64,000 nt of DNA from Streptomyces sp. Tue 6430 (lineage in GTDB: Bacteria; Actinomycetota; Actinomycetes; Streptomycetales; Streptomycetaceae), in the NCBI GenBank assembly GCA_021568835.1, contig JAKGSH010000010.1, forward strand, positions 4,712,001-4,776,000. The letters are read 5' to 3'. Under the pieces are notes generated by a model. The model had not been told where the DNA came from, searched no databases, and worked only from the letters and a program-made list of their open reading frames with translations. The position numbers and the translations under genes were made by a program. The number at the start of each line of letters is the position of its first letter. Positions within the stretch are counted from its first letter, which is position 1. This document shows positions 53,101 to 61,411 of the stretch, piece by piece.

Positions 53101-53776
53101 GGATCCGCGCAACCAGCCCCGGCCCTTCGTCCGGGCGGAGCAGGAGAAACGGCTGAGGGCGGCCGAGCGTGCGTACCAGCAGCTCGGCAAGGTGAATCCG
53201 CTCGCCCTGGAGGAGTTCGCCGCACTGGAGGAGCGCCACCAGTTCCTCAGCGAGCAGCTGGAGGACCTGAAGAAGACGCGCGCCGACCTTCTTCAGGTGG
53301 TGAAGGAGGTCGACGAGCGCGTCGAGCAGGTCTTCACCGAGGCGTTCCGCGACACCGCCCGTGAGTTCGAGGGCGTGTTCAGCCGCCTGTTCCCCGGTGG
53401 CGAGGGGCGGCTGATCCTGACCGACCCCGACCACATGCTCACCACGGGTGTGGAGGTCGAGGCCCGGCCGCCCGGCAAGAAGGTCAAGCGGCTCAGCCTG
53501 CTCTCGGGCGGCGAGCGGTCGCTGACCGCGGTCGCGATGCTCGTGTCGATCTTCAAGGCCCGGCCCAGCCCCTTCTACGTCATGGACGAGGTCGAGGCCG
53601 CCCTCGACGACACCAACCTCCAGCGGCTGATCCGGATCATGCAGGAGCTCCAGGAGTCCTCGCAGCTGATCGTGATCACGCACCAGAAGCGCACGATGGA
53701 GGTCGCCGACGTGCTCTACGGGGTGTCCATGCAGGGCGACGGTGTGTCGAAGGTCATCTCGCAGCGCCTGCGCTGA
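50123..53776 (+). CDS. smc: Chromosome segregation ATPase SMC
   Basis: This intact 1217-residue SMC protein has Walker A GPNGSGKSNVVDALSWV near residue 33, Q-loop FIEEAAGVLKHRKRK, the ABC signature LSGGERSLTAVAML and Walker B FYVMDEVEAALDDTN. Between them lie two long coiled coils and a hinge (residues about 505-680). The hinge contains a Pro/Gly/Ala insertion of about 45 residues (GTPQEPPAGPVAAGPAERPG, from residue 572) not typical of SMC hinges. SMC condenses chromosomes with ScpAB and, in Streptomyces, with HupS during sporulation. The start is GTG 50123 (VHLKALTLRGFKSF). Confidence 0.96.
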   Translation: MHLKALTLRGFKSFASATTLRFEPGITCVVGPNGSGKSNVVDALSWVMGEQGAKSLRGGKMEDVIFAGTTGRPPLGRAEVSLTIDNSDGALPIEYAEVTITRIMFRNGGSEYQINGDTCRLLDIQDLLSDSGIGREMHVIVGQGQLDSVLHADPMGRRAFIEEAAGVLKHRKRKEKALRKLDAMRANLARVQDLTDELRRQLKPLGRQAAVARRAAVIQADLRDARLRLLADDLVRLREALTAEIADEAALKERKDATERELREALRHEALLEDEVRRLAPRLQRAQQTWYELSQLAERVRGTVSLADARVKSATSAPVDERRGRDPEDLEREAARVREQEAELEAALEAAQHALDDTVSHRADLERELAAEERRLKDVARAIADRREGLARLHGQANAARSRATSAQAEIDRLAAARDEAQERAVTAQEEYEALKAEVDGLDAGDQELGERHDEARRRLAEAEAAQSAARDALTAAERRHAATQARHEALAMGLRRKDGTGVLLDAKDRLTGLLGPAAELLTVAPGHEVPLAAALGAAADALAVTTPSAAAEAIRLLRKQDAGRAALLLAGTPQEPPAGPVAAGPAERPGAGPAGGTPVPAGATAAVAGAVGPAGTGPLFAADLVRAPAALVPAVRRLLRGVVVVGTLEDAEELVHAWPELTAVTAEGDLLGAHFAQGGSAGAPSLLEVQASVDEAAAELEELAVRCEELAGAQRAADGRRRECVALVEELGERRRAADREKSAVAQQLGRLAGQARGAAGEAERSAAAAARAQDALDRAVAEAEELAERLAVAEEMPVEEEPDTSVRDRLAADGANARQTEMEARLQVRTHEERVKGLAGRADSLDRAARAEREARARAEQRRARLRHEAAVAEAVAAGARQLLAHVEVSLGRAERERTAADAAKARREQELAAARTAGRDLKAELDKLTDSVHRGEVLGAEKRLRIEQLETKALEELGVEPAALVSEYGPRLPVPPSPPAEGEALPEDPEDPRNQPRPFVRAEQEKRLRAAERAYQQLGKVNPLALEEFAALEERHQFLSEQLEDLKKTRADLLQVVKEVDERVEQVFTEAFRDTAREFEGVFSRLFPGGEGRLILTDPDHMLTTGVEVEARPPGKKVKRLSLLSGGERSLTAVAMLVSIFKARPSPFYVMDEVEAALDDTNLQRLIRIMQELQESSQLIVITHQKRTMEVADVLYGVSMQGDGVSKVISQRLR

Positions 53777-53819
53777 ATCACCGTGCGGTCCACATCCAGT
53801 GTGACCAGCATCTTTTCAA

Positions 53820-53909
53820 GTCTTCAAGAAATAAACACAACCCTCGGATCAGATGGGGGAAAGCTCACGACTGTCGAACTGTTGACTTCGAAGCTTGAAG
53901 ACATAGTCT
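53820..53909 (+). promoter_or_regulatory. glcP promoter with 9-bp inverted repeat
   Basis: TTGACT (53882-53887), a 16-base spacer and TAGTCT (53904-53909) form a likely promoter. The spacer contains CTTGAAGAC (53894-53902), the exact complement of GTCTTCAAG at 53820-53828, 65 bases upstream. An extra TTCAAG (53815-53820) and the palindrome CTTCGAAG (53886-53893) share the core. The layout suggests a repressor binding two sites with DNA looping. Confidence 0.6.
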
Positions 53910-54029
53910 CTGCAGCGTTGCTTTTACCTTCAGGTGTCAGTGGTGTCGATTCGCATGCCACGGGAACCCTCACCTGAAACGGCTCGCCCCCACGCCCGGC
54001 AGCGCTGCCGGGTGGCCCGAGGAGAACAC

Positions 54030-55448
54030 GTGACCAGCACAGCGCAGGCACCTCAGCCAGGAACCAGGACGGCTCACCCCGATCATCTCGGGCACGTCAT
54101 CTTCATCGCCGCGGCGGCCGCGATGGGCGGCTTCCTCTTCGGCTACGACAGCTCGGTCATCAACGGTGCCGTGGAAGCCGTCCGGGACCGTTACGACGTC
54201 GGTTCCGCGGCCCTGGCCCAGGTCATCGCCATCGCCCTGATCGGCTGCGCCGTCGGCGCGGCGACCGCCGGCCGCATGGCGGACCGCATCGGCCGCATCC
54301 GCTGCATGCAGATATCCGCCGCGCTGTTCACGGTCAGTGCCGTCGGCTCGGCGCTGCCCTTCTCGCTGTGGGACCTGGCCTTCTGGCGGGTCGTCGGCGG
54401 CTTCGCCATCGGCATGGCCTCGGTCATCGGCCCGGCCTACATCGCCGAGGTCGCCCCGCCCGCCTACCGCGGCCGCCTCGGCTCCTTCCAGCAGGCCGCC
54501 ATCGTCGTCGGCATCGCCGTGTCGCAGCTGGTCAACTGGGGTCTGCTCAACGCCGCCGGCGGCGACCAGCGCGGCGAGATCATGGGGCTGGAGGCCTGGC
54601 AGGTCATGCTCGGCGTCATGGTGGTCCCGGCCGTCCTGTACGGCCTGCTCTCCTTCGCCATCCCCGAGTCCCCGCGCTTCCTGATCTCCGTGGGCAAGCG
54701 CGAGCGGGCCCGCGAGATCCTCATGGAGGTCGAGGGCAAGGACGTCGACTTCGACGCCCGGATCGCCGAGATCGAGCACGCCATGAACAGCGAGCACAAG
54801 TCCAGCTTCAAGGACCTGCTCGGCGGCTCCTTCTTCTTCAAGCCGATCATCTGGATCGGTATCGGCCTGTCGGTCTTCCAGCAGTTCGTCGGCATCAACG
54901 TCGCGTTCTACTACTCCTCGACGCTGTGGCAGTCGGTCGGCGTCGACCCCACGGACTCGTTCTTCTACTCCTTCACCACGTCGATCATCAACATCCTCGG
55001 CACCGTGATCGCGATGATCTTCGTGGACCGCGTCGGCCGCAGGCCGCTCGCCCTCATCGGCTCCGTCGGCATGGTGATCGGCCTGGCGCTGGAGGCCTGG
55101 GCGTTCTCCTTCGACCTGGTCGATGGCAAGCTGCCCGCCACCCAGGGCTGGATCGCCCTGATCGCCGCCCACGTCTTCGTCCTCTTCTTCGCCCTGTCGT
55201 GGGGCGTGGTCGTGTGGGTCTTCCTCGGCGAGATGTTCCCCAACAAGCTCCGCGCCGCCGCCCTGGGCGTGGCCGCCGCCGCCCAGTGGATCGCCAACTG
55301 GGCCATCACCGCGAGCTTCCCGTCCCTGGCCGACTGGAACCTCTCCGCGACCTACGTGATCTACACCGTCTTCGCCGCGCTCTCCATCCCCTTCGTCCTC
55401 AAGTACGTCAAGGAGACGAAGGGCAAGGCACTGGAGGAGATGGGCTGA
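54030..55448 (+). CDS. glcP: Glucose permease (MFS sugar/H+ symporter)
   Basis: This 472-residue major facilitator protein has 12 membrane helices and is nearly identical in my recollection to Streptomyces GlcP, the main glucose uptake system. Sugar-porter signatures are GGFLFGYDSSVINGAV, GRMADRIGRIR, PAYIAEVAPPAYRGRLGSFQQ, PESPRFL, QQFVGINVAFYYSS and DRVGRRPL. The GTG at 54030 (VTSTAQAPQP) has GAGGAG 5 bases upstream. It stands alone with a strongly structured promoter, as expected for carbon-source control. Confidence 0.95.
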   Translation: MTSTAQAPQPGTRTAHPDHLGHVIFIAAAAAMGGFLFGYDSSVINGAVEAVRDRYDVGSAALAQVIAIALIGCAVGAATAGRMADRIGRIRCMQISAALFTVSAVGSALPFSLWDLAFWRVVGGFAIGMASVIGPAYIAEVAPPAYRGRLGSFQQAAIVVGIAVSQLVNWGLLNAAGGDQRGEIMGLEAWQVMLGVMVVPAVLYGLLSFAIPESPRFLISVGKRERAREILMEVEGKDVDFDARIAEIEHAMNSEHKSSFKDLLGGSFFFKPIIWIGIGLSVFQQFVGINVAFYYSSTLWQSVGVDPTDSFFYSFTTSIINILGTVIAMIFVDRVGRRPLALIGSVGMVIGLALEAWAFSFDLVDGKLPATQGWIALIAAHVFVLFFALSWGVVVWVFLGEMFPNKLRAAALGVAAAAQWIANWAITASFPSLADWNLSATYVIYTVFAALSIPFVLKYVKETKGKALEEMG

Positions 55449-55770
55449 GCCTCGTACCGAGGCCCCTGGACTCGAGGAGACGGGCCAAGTCCCCGCTGCC
55501 CTTCTCCTCGACACCCGTGAGGCGTGCCGCCCCGGTTCACACGATGAGCCGGGGCGGCACGCTGTCGTGGAACAGCCGCCGCCGGGACGCCCGGACAGGA
55601 CGCGCAAGCAGGACGCACAGGGACGGGGCCGTGCGGGAAGTGCTCGCCGTCCCCGGGGCTTACCGGCAGACCGAGCACCGGACGGGCGGGCCGGACCGAC
55701 CCGTCGGGCGGCGGGGCCCCGCGTGGACAACGAACGTCCGGGTGGGAGGCCACGCCATACTGGACGCGTT
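55449..55770. other. Intergenic region glcP / ftsY with terminator
   Basis: A 14-bp stem (55522-55535 with 55549-55562, GTGCCGCCCCGG arms, 13-base loop) acts as the glcP terminator. The rest (55563-55770) should contain the ftsY promoter; CATACT at 55756-55761 is a possible -10 close to the ATG. I see no gene. Confidence 0.6.
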
Positions 55771-56969
55771 ATGGAAACCGTCATCCTTGCTGTAGTCATC
55801 GCCGTGGTCGTGCTCGTGGCGCTCGGCGGGCTCCTCGTCGGCAGCCGGCGGAAGAAGCCGCTGCCGCCGCCGCCCCGGCCGCGCCCGACATCACGGCGCC
55901 TCCGGCCGAGCCGCACGTCGGCGACGAGGCCGAGACGCCGCGCGAAGAACCACGCCGCACGATCGAGGAGGTGGACCTCGGCGGCGGCACACCCACCGCC
56001 GTCGAGGAGCCTCCCGTTGTCGAGGCTCCCCGGATCGAGATCCCGGAGCCCACCGCGGGGCGGCTGGTCCGCCTCCGCGCCCGCCTCTCCCGCTCCCAGA
56101 ACGCCCTAGGCCAGGGCCTGCTCACGCTGCTCTCGCGCGAGCACCTCGACGAGGACACCTGGGAGGAGATCGAGGACACCCTCCTCACCGCCGACGTCGG
56201 CGTCATGCCCACCCAGGAGCTGGTCGAACGGCTGCGTGAGCGCGTGAAGGTGCTCGGCACCCGCACGCCCGACGAGCTGCGCGGCCTGCTGCGCGACGAA
56301 CTGCTCAAACTGGTCGGCACCGAGGTCGACCGCACGGTGAGGACCGAGCCCGAGGGCCGCAAGCCCGGCATCGTGATGGTCGTCGGCGTCAACGGCACCG
56401 GCAAGACCACCACCACCGGCAAGCTCGCGCGCGTGCTCGTCGCCGACGGCCGTACGGTCGTCCTGGGCGCCGCCGACACCTTCCGGGCCGCCGCCGCCGA
56501 CCAGCTCCAGACCTGGGGCGAGCGCGTCGGTGCCCACACCGTGCGCGGTCCCGAGGCCGGTGACCCCGCCTCCGTCGCCTTCGACGCGGTCAAGGAGGGC
56601 AAGGAGATGGGGGTCGACGTGGTCCTCATCGACACCGCCGGCCGGCTCCACACCAAGACCGGCCTCATGGACGAGCTGGGCAAGGTCAAGCGGGTCGTGG
56701 AGAAGCACGCCCCGCTCGACGAGGTGCTCCTCGTCCTCGACGCCACCACCGGGCAGAACGGCCTCGTGCAGGCCCGGGTGTTCGCCGAGGTCGTCGACAT
56801 CACCGGCATCGTGCTGACCAAGCTCGACGGCACGGCCAAGGGCGGCATCGTGATCGCCGTCCAGCGCGAACTGGGCGTGCCGGTCAAGCTCATCGGGCTC
56901 GGCGAGGGCGCGGACGACCTGGCGCCGTTCGAGCCGGAGGCGTTCGTTGACGCTCTCGTCGGCGGGTGA
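55771..56969 (+). CDS. ftsY: Signal recognition particle receptor FtsY; frame broken by one missing base
   Basis: The 399-residue GTPase docks ribosome-SRP complexes at the membrane. The N-terminus is a membrane helix (METVILAVVIAVVVLVALGG) followed by a Pro/Ala/Glu linker. The NG domain has SRSQNALGQGLLTLLSREHL and the G loops GVNGTGKTTTTGKLA, DTFRAAAADQLQTW, DTAGRLHTKTGLMDEL and TKLDGTAKGG. The frame is lost at 55873-55876 (CCCC where CCCCC is needed) in the linker. No ribosome site precedes the ATG, so leaderless translation is likely. A strong hairpin follows. Confidence 0.93.
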
Positions 56970-57000
56970 CCGGGGACCCGAAACGATAACCGGTGACGAA

Positions 57001-57044
57001 GAAGCGCCCGCCCCCCGAGGTGCAGTCGGGGGACGGGCGCTTCG
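57001..57044 (+). terminator. Terminator of ftsY
   Basis: GAAGCGCCCG (57001-57010) and CGGGCGCTTC (57035-57044) form the base of a long stem with inner CCCCCGA/TCGGGGG pairing, 31 bases after the ftsY stop. Confidence 0.8.
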
Positions 57045-57145
57045 CTGTGTACGCCGTGAGCCCGATCCCGATCCGGAGCGTGAGCCGGATCCTCGGCCCG
57101 AGCCCGAGCCCGCTCCTGGGCCCCGGTCAGGCCGCCGAGCCGGGG

Positions 57146-57802
57146 CTACGCGCGTGACCGGTGGGCCACGTACGCCAGCGTGCCCAGCAGCAGCCGGGCC
57201 GCCGGGGGCCTGGTCGCCGCGTCCAGCGCCGGCGGGCGCAGCCAGCGCACCGGGCCGAGGCCGCCGCGGTCGGAGGGGGGCGCCGTGATGTACGTACCGG
57301 GACCGAGGCCGCGCAGGTCGAGGGAGGCCGGGTCGTCCCAGCCCATGCGGTAGAGCAGGCCGGACAGGTCGGTGGCGGCGCCGGGGGCGACCAGGAACTG
57401 GGCGCGGCCCTCGGGGGTGGCCGTCACCGGTCCGAGCGGGAGACCCATGCGTTCCAGGCGCGCCAGTGCGCGGCGCCCGGCCGGCTCGGCCACCTCGATC
57501 ACGTCGAAGGCGCGGCCGACCGGCAGCATCACGGCGGCGCCGGGGAAGTCCGCCCAGGTCCTCGTCACGTCGTCGAGGGTGGCGCCGGCCGGCACCCGGG
57601 GTGCGAAGTCCAGGGGGTGCGCGCCGGGCCGACGGCAGTCACCGCGGCCGCAGGAGCAGGCGCCGGCCGCGGCGCGCGCGCCCGGCACCACGTCCCAGCC
57701 CCACAGTCCGGTGAACTCGGCGACCGCGGTGCACTCGGACGAGCGACCGCGCCTGCGCGTGCCGGAGCGGATCTCGCGGATGCCGCCGATCGTGAAGCCC
57801 AT
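57146..57802 (-). CDS. Bifunctional DNA primase/polymerase-like protein
   Basis: This 218-residue protein resembles the N-terminal prim-pol (AEP) domain: GLWGWDVVPGARAAAGACSC, the cysteine cluster CSCGRGDCRRPGAHPLDF and VMLPVGRAFDVIEVAEPAGR. There is no helicase part, so it is the short stand-alone form found next to nsdA in Streptomyces. It may be a regulator or an inactive relative rather than a replication primase. ATG 57800-57802 has GGAGGGGG directly upstream, and a 10-bp palindrome lies 31 bases before it. Confidence 0.85.
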   Translation of the reverse strand: MGFTIGGIREIRSGTRRRGRSSECTAVAEFTGLWGWDVVPGARAAAGACSCGRGDCRRPGAHPLDFAPRVPAGATLDDVTRTWADFPGAAVMLPVGRAFDVIEVAEPAGRRALARLERMGLPLGPVTATPEGRAQFLVAPGAATDLSGLLYRMGWDDPASLDLRGLGPGTYITAPPSDRGGLGPVRWLRPPALDAATRPPAARLLLGTLAYVAHRSRA

Positions 57803-58249
57803 GCCCCCTCCAACGGGTCCGACGCACCGATGGTTACGTAACGGACGCGTCGCGTGACTGTGTGTGCTGACGCCTTCCCTCCGCCATCCGTTCCAAGCGG
57901 CGTCCGGAGGCGTCCGGGGTGGTGCGGCGGATGGCGCGCGCCCCTGAGCGCACCGTTCCACCCGCCTCGACCGTCCTCTGTCAAGTGAATCGCCTGTGCG
58001 CCACCGTGAGTTCATTCGTAGGGGTGGCGAATGGTGGCGTTTCCGGGATCGCCGTGGCTGGAGGCGTGATCGTAGGGCTACGTTGAGTGTGCGAGGCCCG
58101 GGGGCACATGCCTTTGCGGGTATGCCGGAGGCAAGTCGGCCCCCTGTTCGAAGGGTGAGAACCGCCGGACGCCGGGCCCTGTTCACCGGCATTCTGATAA
58201 GGCTTGGCGCATCAGAGCGACAAGTGGTCTCAGGGATGGGGGCGTTCCA
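57803..58249. other. Divergent intergenic region prim-pol / nsdA
   Basis: These 447 bases hold the promoters of both genes. GTTACGTAAC (57833-57842) is a perfect palindrome beside the prim-pol promoter. A plus-strand frame (57996-58253) is open but lacks codon bias and a ribosome site. A five-codon ORF (ATG 58236, MGAFQ) ends in GTGA over the nsdA start. Confidence 0.5.
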
Positions 58250-59743
58250 GTGAGCGGCAACGGCGAGGGCGGGACGAGCGCGGGGAGCGCCGTGCACGCG
58301 GACAAGCGCCCGAACGACCTGCTCGCTTCCTGGTTCGTGCGCAGCGGCTGGTCGAAGGGCGAGCTCGCTCGCCAAGTCAACCGCAGGGCGCGCCAGTTGG
58401 GCGCCAACCACATCTCCACCGACACATCGCGCGTGCGCCGCTGGCTGGACGGCGAGAACCCCCGCGAGCCGATCCCCCGCATCCTGTCCGACCTCTTCTC
58501 CGAGCGGTTCGGCTGCGTCGTCTCCGTCGAGGATCTCGGCCTGCGCACCGCGCGCCAGGCACCCTCCGCGACCGGCGTCGACCTGCCCTGGACGGGCCCG
58601 CAGACGGTGGCCCTGCTCAGCGAGTTCTCGCGCAGCGACCTGATGCTGGCGCGGCGCGGCTTCCTCGGATCCTCGCTGACCCTGTCCGCGGGCCCCACCC
58701 TCATCGAACCCATGCAGCGCTGGCTCGTCCCCTCCCCGCCCGCCGCGTACGAGGACACCGGCTCCCTCCCGACCAGCCGGGCCCGCGGCCGGCTCTCCCG
58801 GCCCGAACTGGAACTGCTGGAGTCCACCACCGCCATGTTCCGCCAGTGGGACGCCCAGTGCGGCGGCGGGCTGCGCCGCAAAGCGGTCGTCGGCCAGCTC
58901 CACGAGGTGACGGAACTCCTCCAGGAACCGCAGCCCGGGGCCACCAGCAGGAAGCTCTTCAAGGTCGCCGCCGAACTGGCCGAACTGGCCGGGTGGATGT
59001 CGTACGACGTGGGACTCCAGCCCACCGCGCAGAAGTACTTCGTCCTCGCGCTGCACGCCGCCAAGGAGGCCGGTGACCGCCCCCTCGGCTCGTACGTCCT
59101 GTCCAGCATGAGCCGGCAGATGATCCACCTCGGCCGGCCCGAGGACGCCCTGGAGCTGATCCACCTCGCGCAGTACGGCAGCCGGGACTGCGCGAGTCCG
59201 CGCACCCAGTCGATGCTGTATGCGATGGAGGCCCGCGCCTACGCCAACATGGGCCAGCCCGGCCGGTGCAAGCGAGCCGTCAGGATGGCCGAGGAGACCT
59301 TCGCCGACGCCGACGACTGGGACGAGCCCGACCCCGACTGGATCCGCTTCTTCTCCGAGGCCGAGCTGTACGGCGAGAACTCCCACTCCTACCGCGACCT
59401 GGCCTACGTGGCCGGCCGCAGCCCCGCGTACGCCTCGCTGGCCGAGCCGCTGATGCAGAGGGCCGTGGACCTCTTCGCGAAGGACGACGAGCACCAGCGG
59501 TCCTACGCGCTCAACCTCATCGGCCTGGCCACCGTGCACCTGCTGCGCCAGGAGCCCGAGCAGAGCGCCGCGCTCGCCGAACAGGCCATGGGGGCGGCGA
59601 AAAAGGTGCGCTCCGAGCGGGTCAACACTCGTATCCGAAAAACCGTCGACACGGCCGTCCGCGACTTCGGGGACCTCAGCGAGGTCGTCGATCTCACCGA
59701 CCGGCTCGCCGTGGAACTCCCGGAGACCGCGGAAGCGGTCTGA
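58250..59743 (+). CDS. nsdA: NsdA, regulator of sporulation and antibiotic production
   Basis: This 497-residue protein matches Streptomyces NsdA, a negative regulator of morphological differentiation and antibiotic production. An N-terminal helix-turn-helix-like region (NDLLASWFVRSGWSKGELAR, TSRVRRWLDGENPREPIPR) is followed by a mostly helical TPR body (SYVLSSMSRQMIHLGRPEDA, MEARAYANMGQPGRCKRAVR, YALNLIGLATVHLLRQEPEQ). The start is GTG 58250, overlapped by the end of a five-codon ORF as GTGA. It is cytosolic; its target is not evident from sequence. Confidence 0.93.
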   Translation: MSGNGEGGTSAGSAVHADKRPNDLLASWFVRSGWSKGELARQVNRRARQLGANHISTDTSRVRRWLDGENPREPIPRILSDLFSERFGCVVSVEDLGLRTARQAPSATGVDLPWTGPQTVALLSEFSRSDLMLARRGFLGSSLTLSAGPTLIEPMQRWLVPSPPAAYEDTGSLPTSRARGRLSRPELELLESTTAMFRQWDAQCGGGLRRKAVVGQLHEVTELLQEPQPGATSRKLFKVAAELAELAGWMSYDVGLQPTAQKYFVLALHAAKEAGDRPLGSYVLSSMSRQMIHLGRPEDALELIHLAQYGSRDCASPRTQSMLYAMEARAYANMGQPGRCKRAVRMAEETFADADDWDEPDPDWIRFFSEAELYGENSHSYRDLAYVAGRSPAYASLAEPLMQRAVDLFAKDDEHQRSYALNLIGLATVHLLRQEPEQSAALAEQAMGAAKKVRSERVNTRIRKTVDTAVRDFGDLSEVVDLTDRLAVELPETAEAV

Positions 59744-59935
59744 GACCCGGCGAAACCCCTGGACCCCGGCCGCGGCCGGCCTTCCCGAACCGCCCGACTC
59801 GGCTCCCCCCATGCCAGGTCATCGGAAGGCCGACCGCGGCCGGTTCGCGTCGCCCCGCGGAAGGTCGCGCCACGACAACGATCCGCCCGTGGAGCATCGG
59901 CCAGTTCATCGAGGCGTAACGCGCGAGGTGCCTTC

Positions 59936-59973
59936 GTCACGGCGGCGAAACAACGAGGGGCGTCCACCGAAAC
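59936..59973 (+). promoter_or_regulatory. GlnR binding site of amtB
   Basis: Four 5-base boxes at exact 6-base spacing read GTCAC-n6-GAAAC-n6-GGGCG-n6-GAAAC (59936, 59947, 59958, 59969), matching the Streptomyces GlnR consensus of alternating gTnAC and GaAAC. The third box is the weakest. It lies 98 bases upstream of the amtB start, so nitrogen limitation should activate amtB-glnK-glnD through GlnR. Confidence 0.88.
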
Positions 59974-60070
59974 GGCGCTGCGTCAATCTCATGGCGCATA
60001 ACCGGCCCACCCCTCACAGCCCGCTCTGGCTTCGCCCGCACGGGGCCGTACCAACGACGAGGAGACGCCG

Positions 60071-61411
60071 ATGGCACCAGCCATCACGCTTGCCGCGGAC
60101 GCACCCACACTGTCGTCCGCGAACACAGGCTTCATGCTCATCTGTTCCGCCCTGGTGATGCTCATGACCCCGGGCCTGGCCTTCTTCTACGGAGGCATGG
60201 TCCGCGTCAAGAGCACCCTGAACATGCTGATGATGAGCTTCATCAGCCTGGGGATCGTCACCATCCTGTGGGTGCTCTACGGCTTCTCCCTCGCCTTCGG
60301 CACCGACTCCGGCTCGGTCATCGGCTGGAACTCCGACTGGGTCGGCCTCAGCGACATCGGCCTGACCCAGCTGTGGGACGGCTACACCATCCCGGTCTTC
60401 GTCTTCCTGGTCTTCCAGCTGATGTTCGCCATCATCACGCCCGCCCTGATAAGCGGAGCGCTCGCGGACCGCGTGAAGTTCTCCGCCTGGGCACTGTTCA
60501 TCACCCTGTGGGCCACGGTCGTGTACTTCCCGGTCGCCCACTGGGTGTGGGGCGCCGGCGGCTGGGCCTTCGAACTCGGCGTGATCGACTTCGCCGGCGG
60601 TACGGCCGTGCACATCAACGCCGGTGCCGCGGCCCTCGGCGTGATCCTGGTCATCGGCAAGCGCGTCGGCTTCAAGAAGGACCCGATGCGCCCGCACAGC
60701 CTCCCGCTGGTCATGCTCGGCGCCGGTCTGCTCTGGTTCGGCTGGTTCGGCTTCAACGCCGGCTCGTGGCTCGGCAACGACGACGGCGTCGGCGCGCTGA
60801 TGTTCGTCAACACGCAGGTCGCCACCGCCGCCGCCATGCTGGCCTGGCTGATCTACGAGAAGATCCGCCACGGCGCGTTCACCACGCTGGGCGCCGCCTC
60901 CGGTGCCGTGGCCGGCCTGGTCGCCATCACGCCCTCCGGCGGTGCGGTCTCCCCGCTCGGCGCGATCGCCGTCGGCGCCGTCGCCGGCGTCCTGTGCGCC
61001 ATGGCCGTCGGCCTGAAGTACAGGTTCGGCTACGACGACTCGCTCGACGTGGTCGGCGTTCACCTGGTCGGCGGAGTCGTCGGCTCCCTGCTGATCGGCT
61101 TCTTCGCCAGCGGCAAGGGCCAGTCCGACGTCCAGGGCCTCTTCTACGGCGGCGGTCTCGACCAGTTCTGGAAGCAGTGCGCCGGTGTCTTCGCGGTCCT
61201 CGGCTACTCGCTGGTGGTCTCCGCGGTCCTCGCCTTCCTGCTCGACCGGACCATCGGCATGCGGGTCCCCGAGGACGACGAGGTGGCGGGCATCGACCAG
61301 GCCGAGCACGCCGAGACCGCGTACGACTTCAGCGGTGCGGGCGGCGGTGCCGCCCGGACCAACGTCACGGGCCCGGTGGCCGACACTGCCAGCAAGAAGG
61401 TGGACGCATGA
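60071..61411 (+). CDS. amtB: Ammonium transporter AmtB
   Basis: This 446-residue membrane channel has 11 helices after a short N-terminus (TGFMLICSALVMLMTPGLAF, YGGMVRVKSTLNMLMMSF). The twin pore histidines are H181 (GGTAVHINAG) and H331 (DVVGVHLVGG), and the phenylalanine-gate motif region is intact. It takes up ammonium under nitrogen limitation and is blocked by GlnK. GAGGAG lies 6 bases before ATG 60071. The stop overlaps the glnK start (ATGA). Confidence 0.97.
   Translation: MAPAITLAADAPTLSSANTGFMLICSALVMLMTPGLAFFYGGMVRVKSTLNMLMMSFISLGIVTILWVLYGFSLAFGTDSGSVIGWNSDWVGLSDIGLTQLWDGYTIPVFVFLVFQLMFAIITPALISGALADRVKFSAWALFITLWATVVYFPVAHWVWGAGGWAFELGVIDFAGGTAVHINAGAAALGVILVIGKRVGFKKDPMRPHSLPLVMLGAGLLWFGWFGFNAGSWLGNDDGVGALMFVNTQVATAAAMLAWLIYEKIRHGAFTTLGAASGAVAGLVAITPSGGAVSPLGAIAVGAVAGVLCAMAVGLKYRFGYDDSLDVVGVHLVGGVVGSLLIGFFASGKGQSDVQGLFYGGGLDQFWKQCAGVFAVLGYSLVVSAVLAFLLDRTIGMRVPEDDEVAGIDQAEHAETAYDFSGAGGGAARTNVTGPVADTASKKVDA

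Noticed and set aside
57996..58253. 86-codon ORF upstream of nsdA
   Set aside because: It lacks third-position GC bias and a ribosome site, has an Arg/Gly-rich random composition, and lies in a promoter region.
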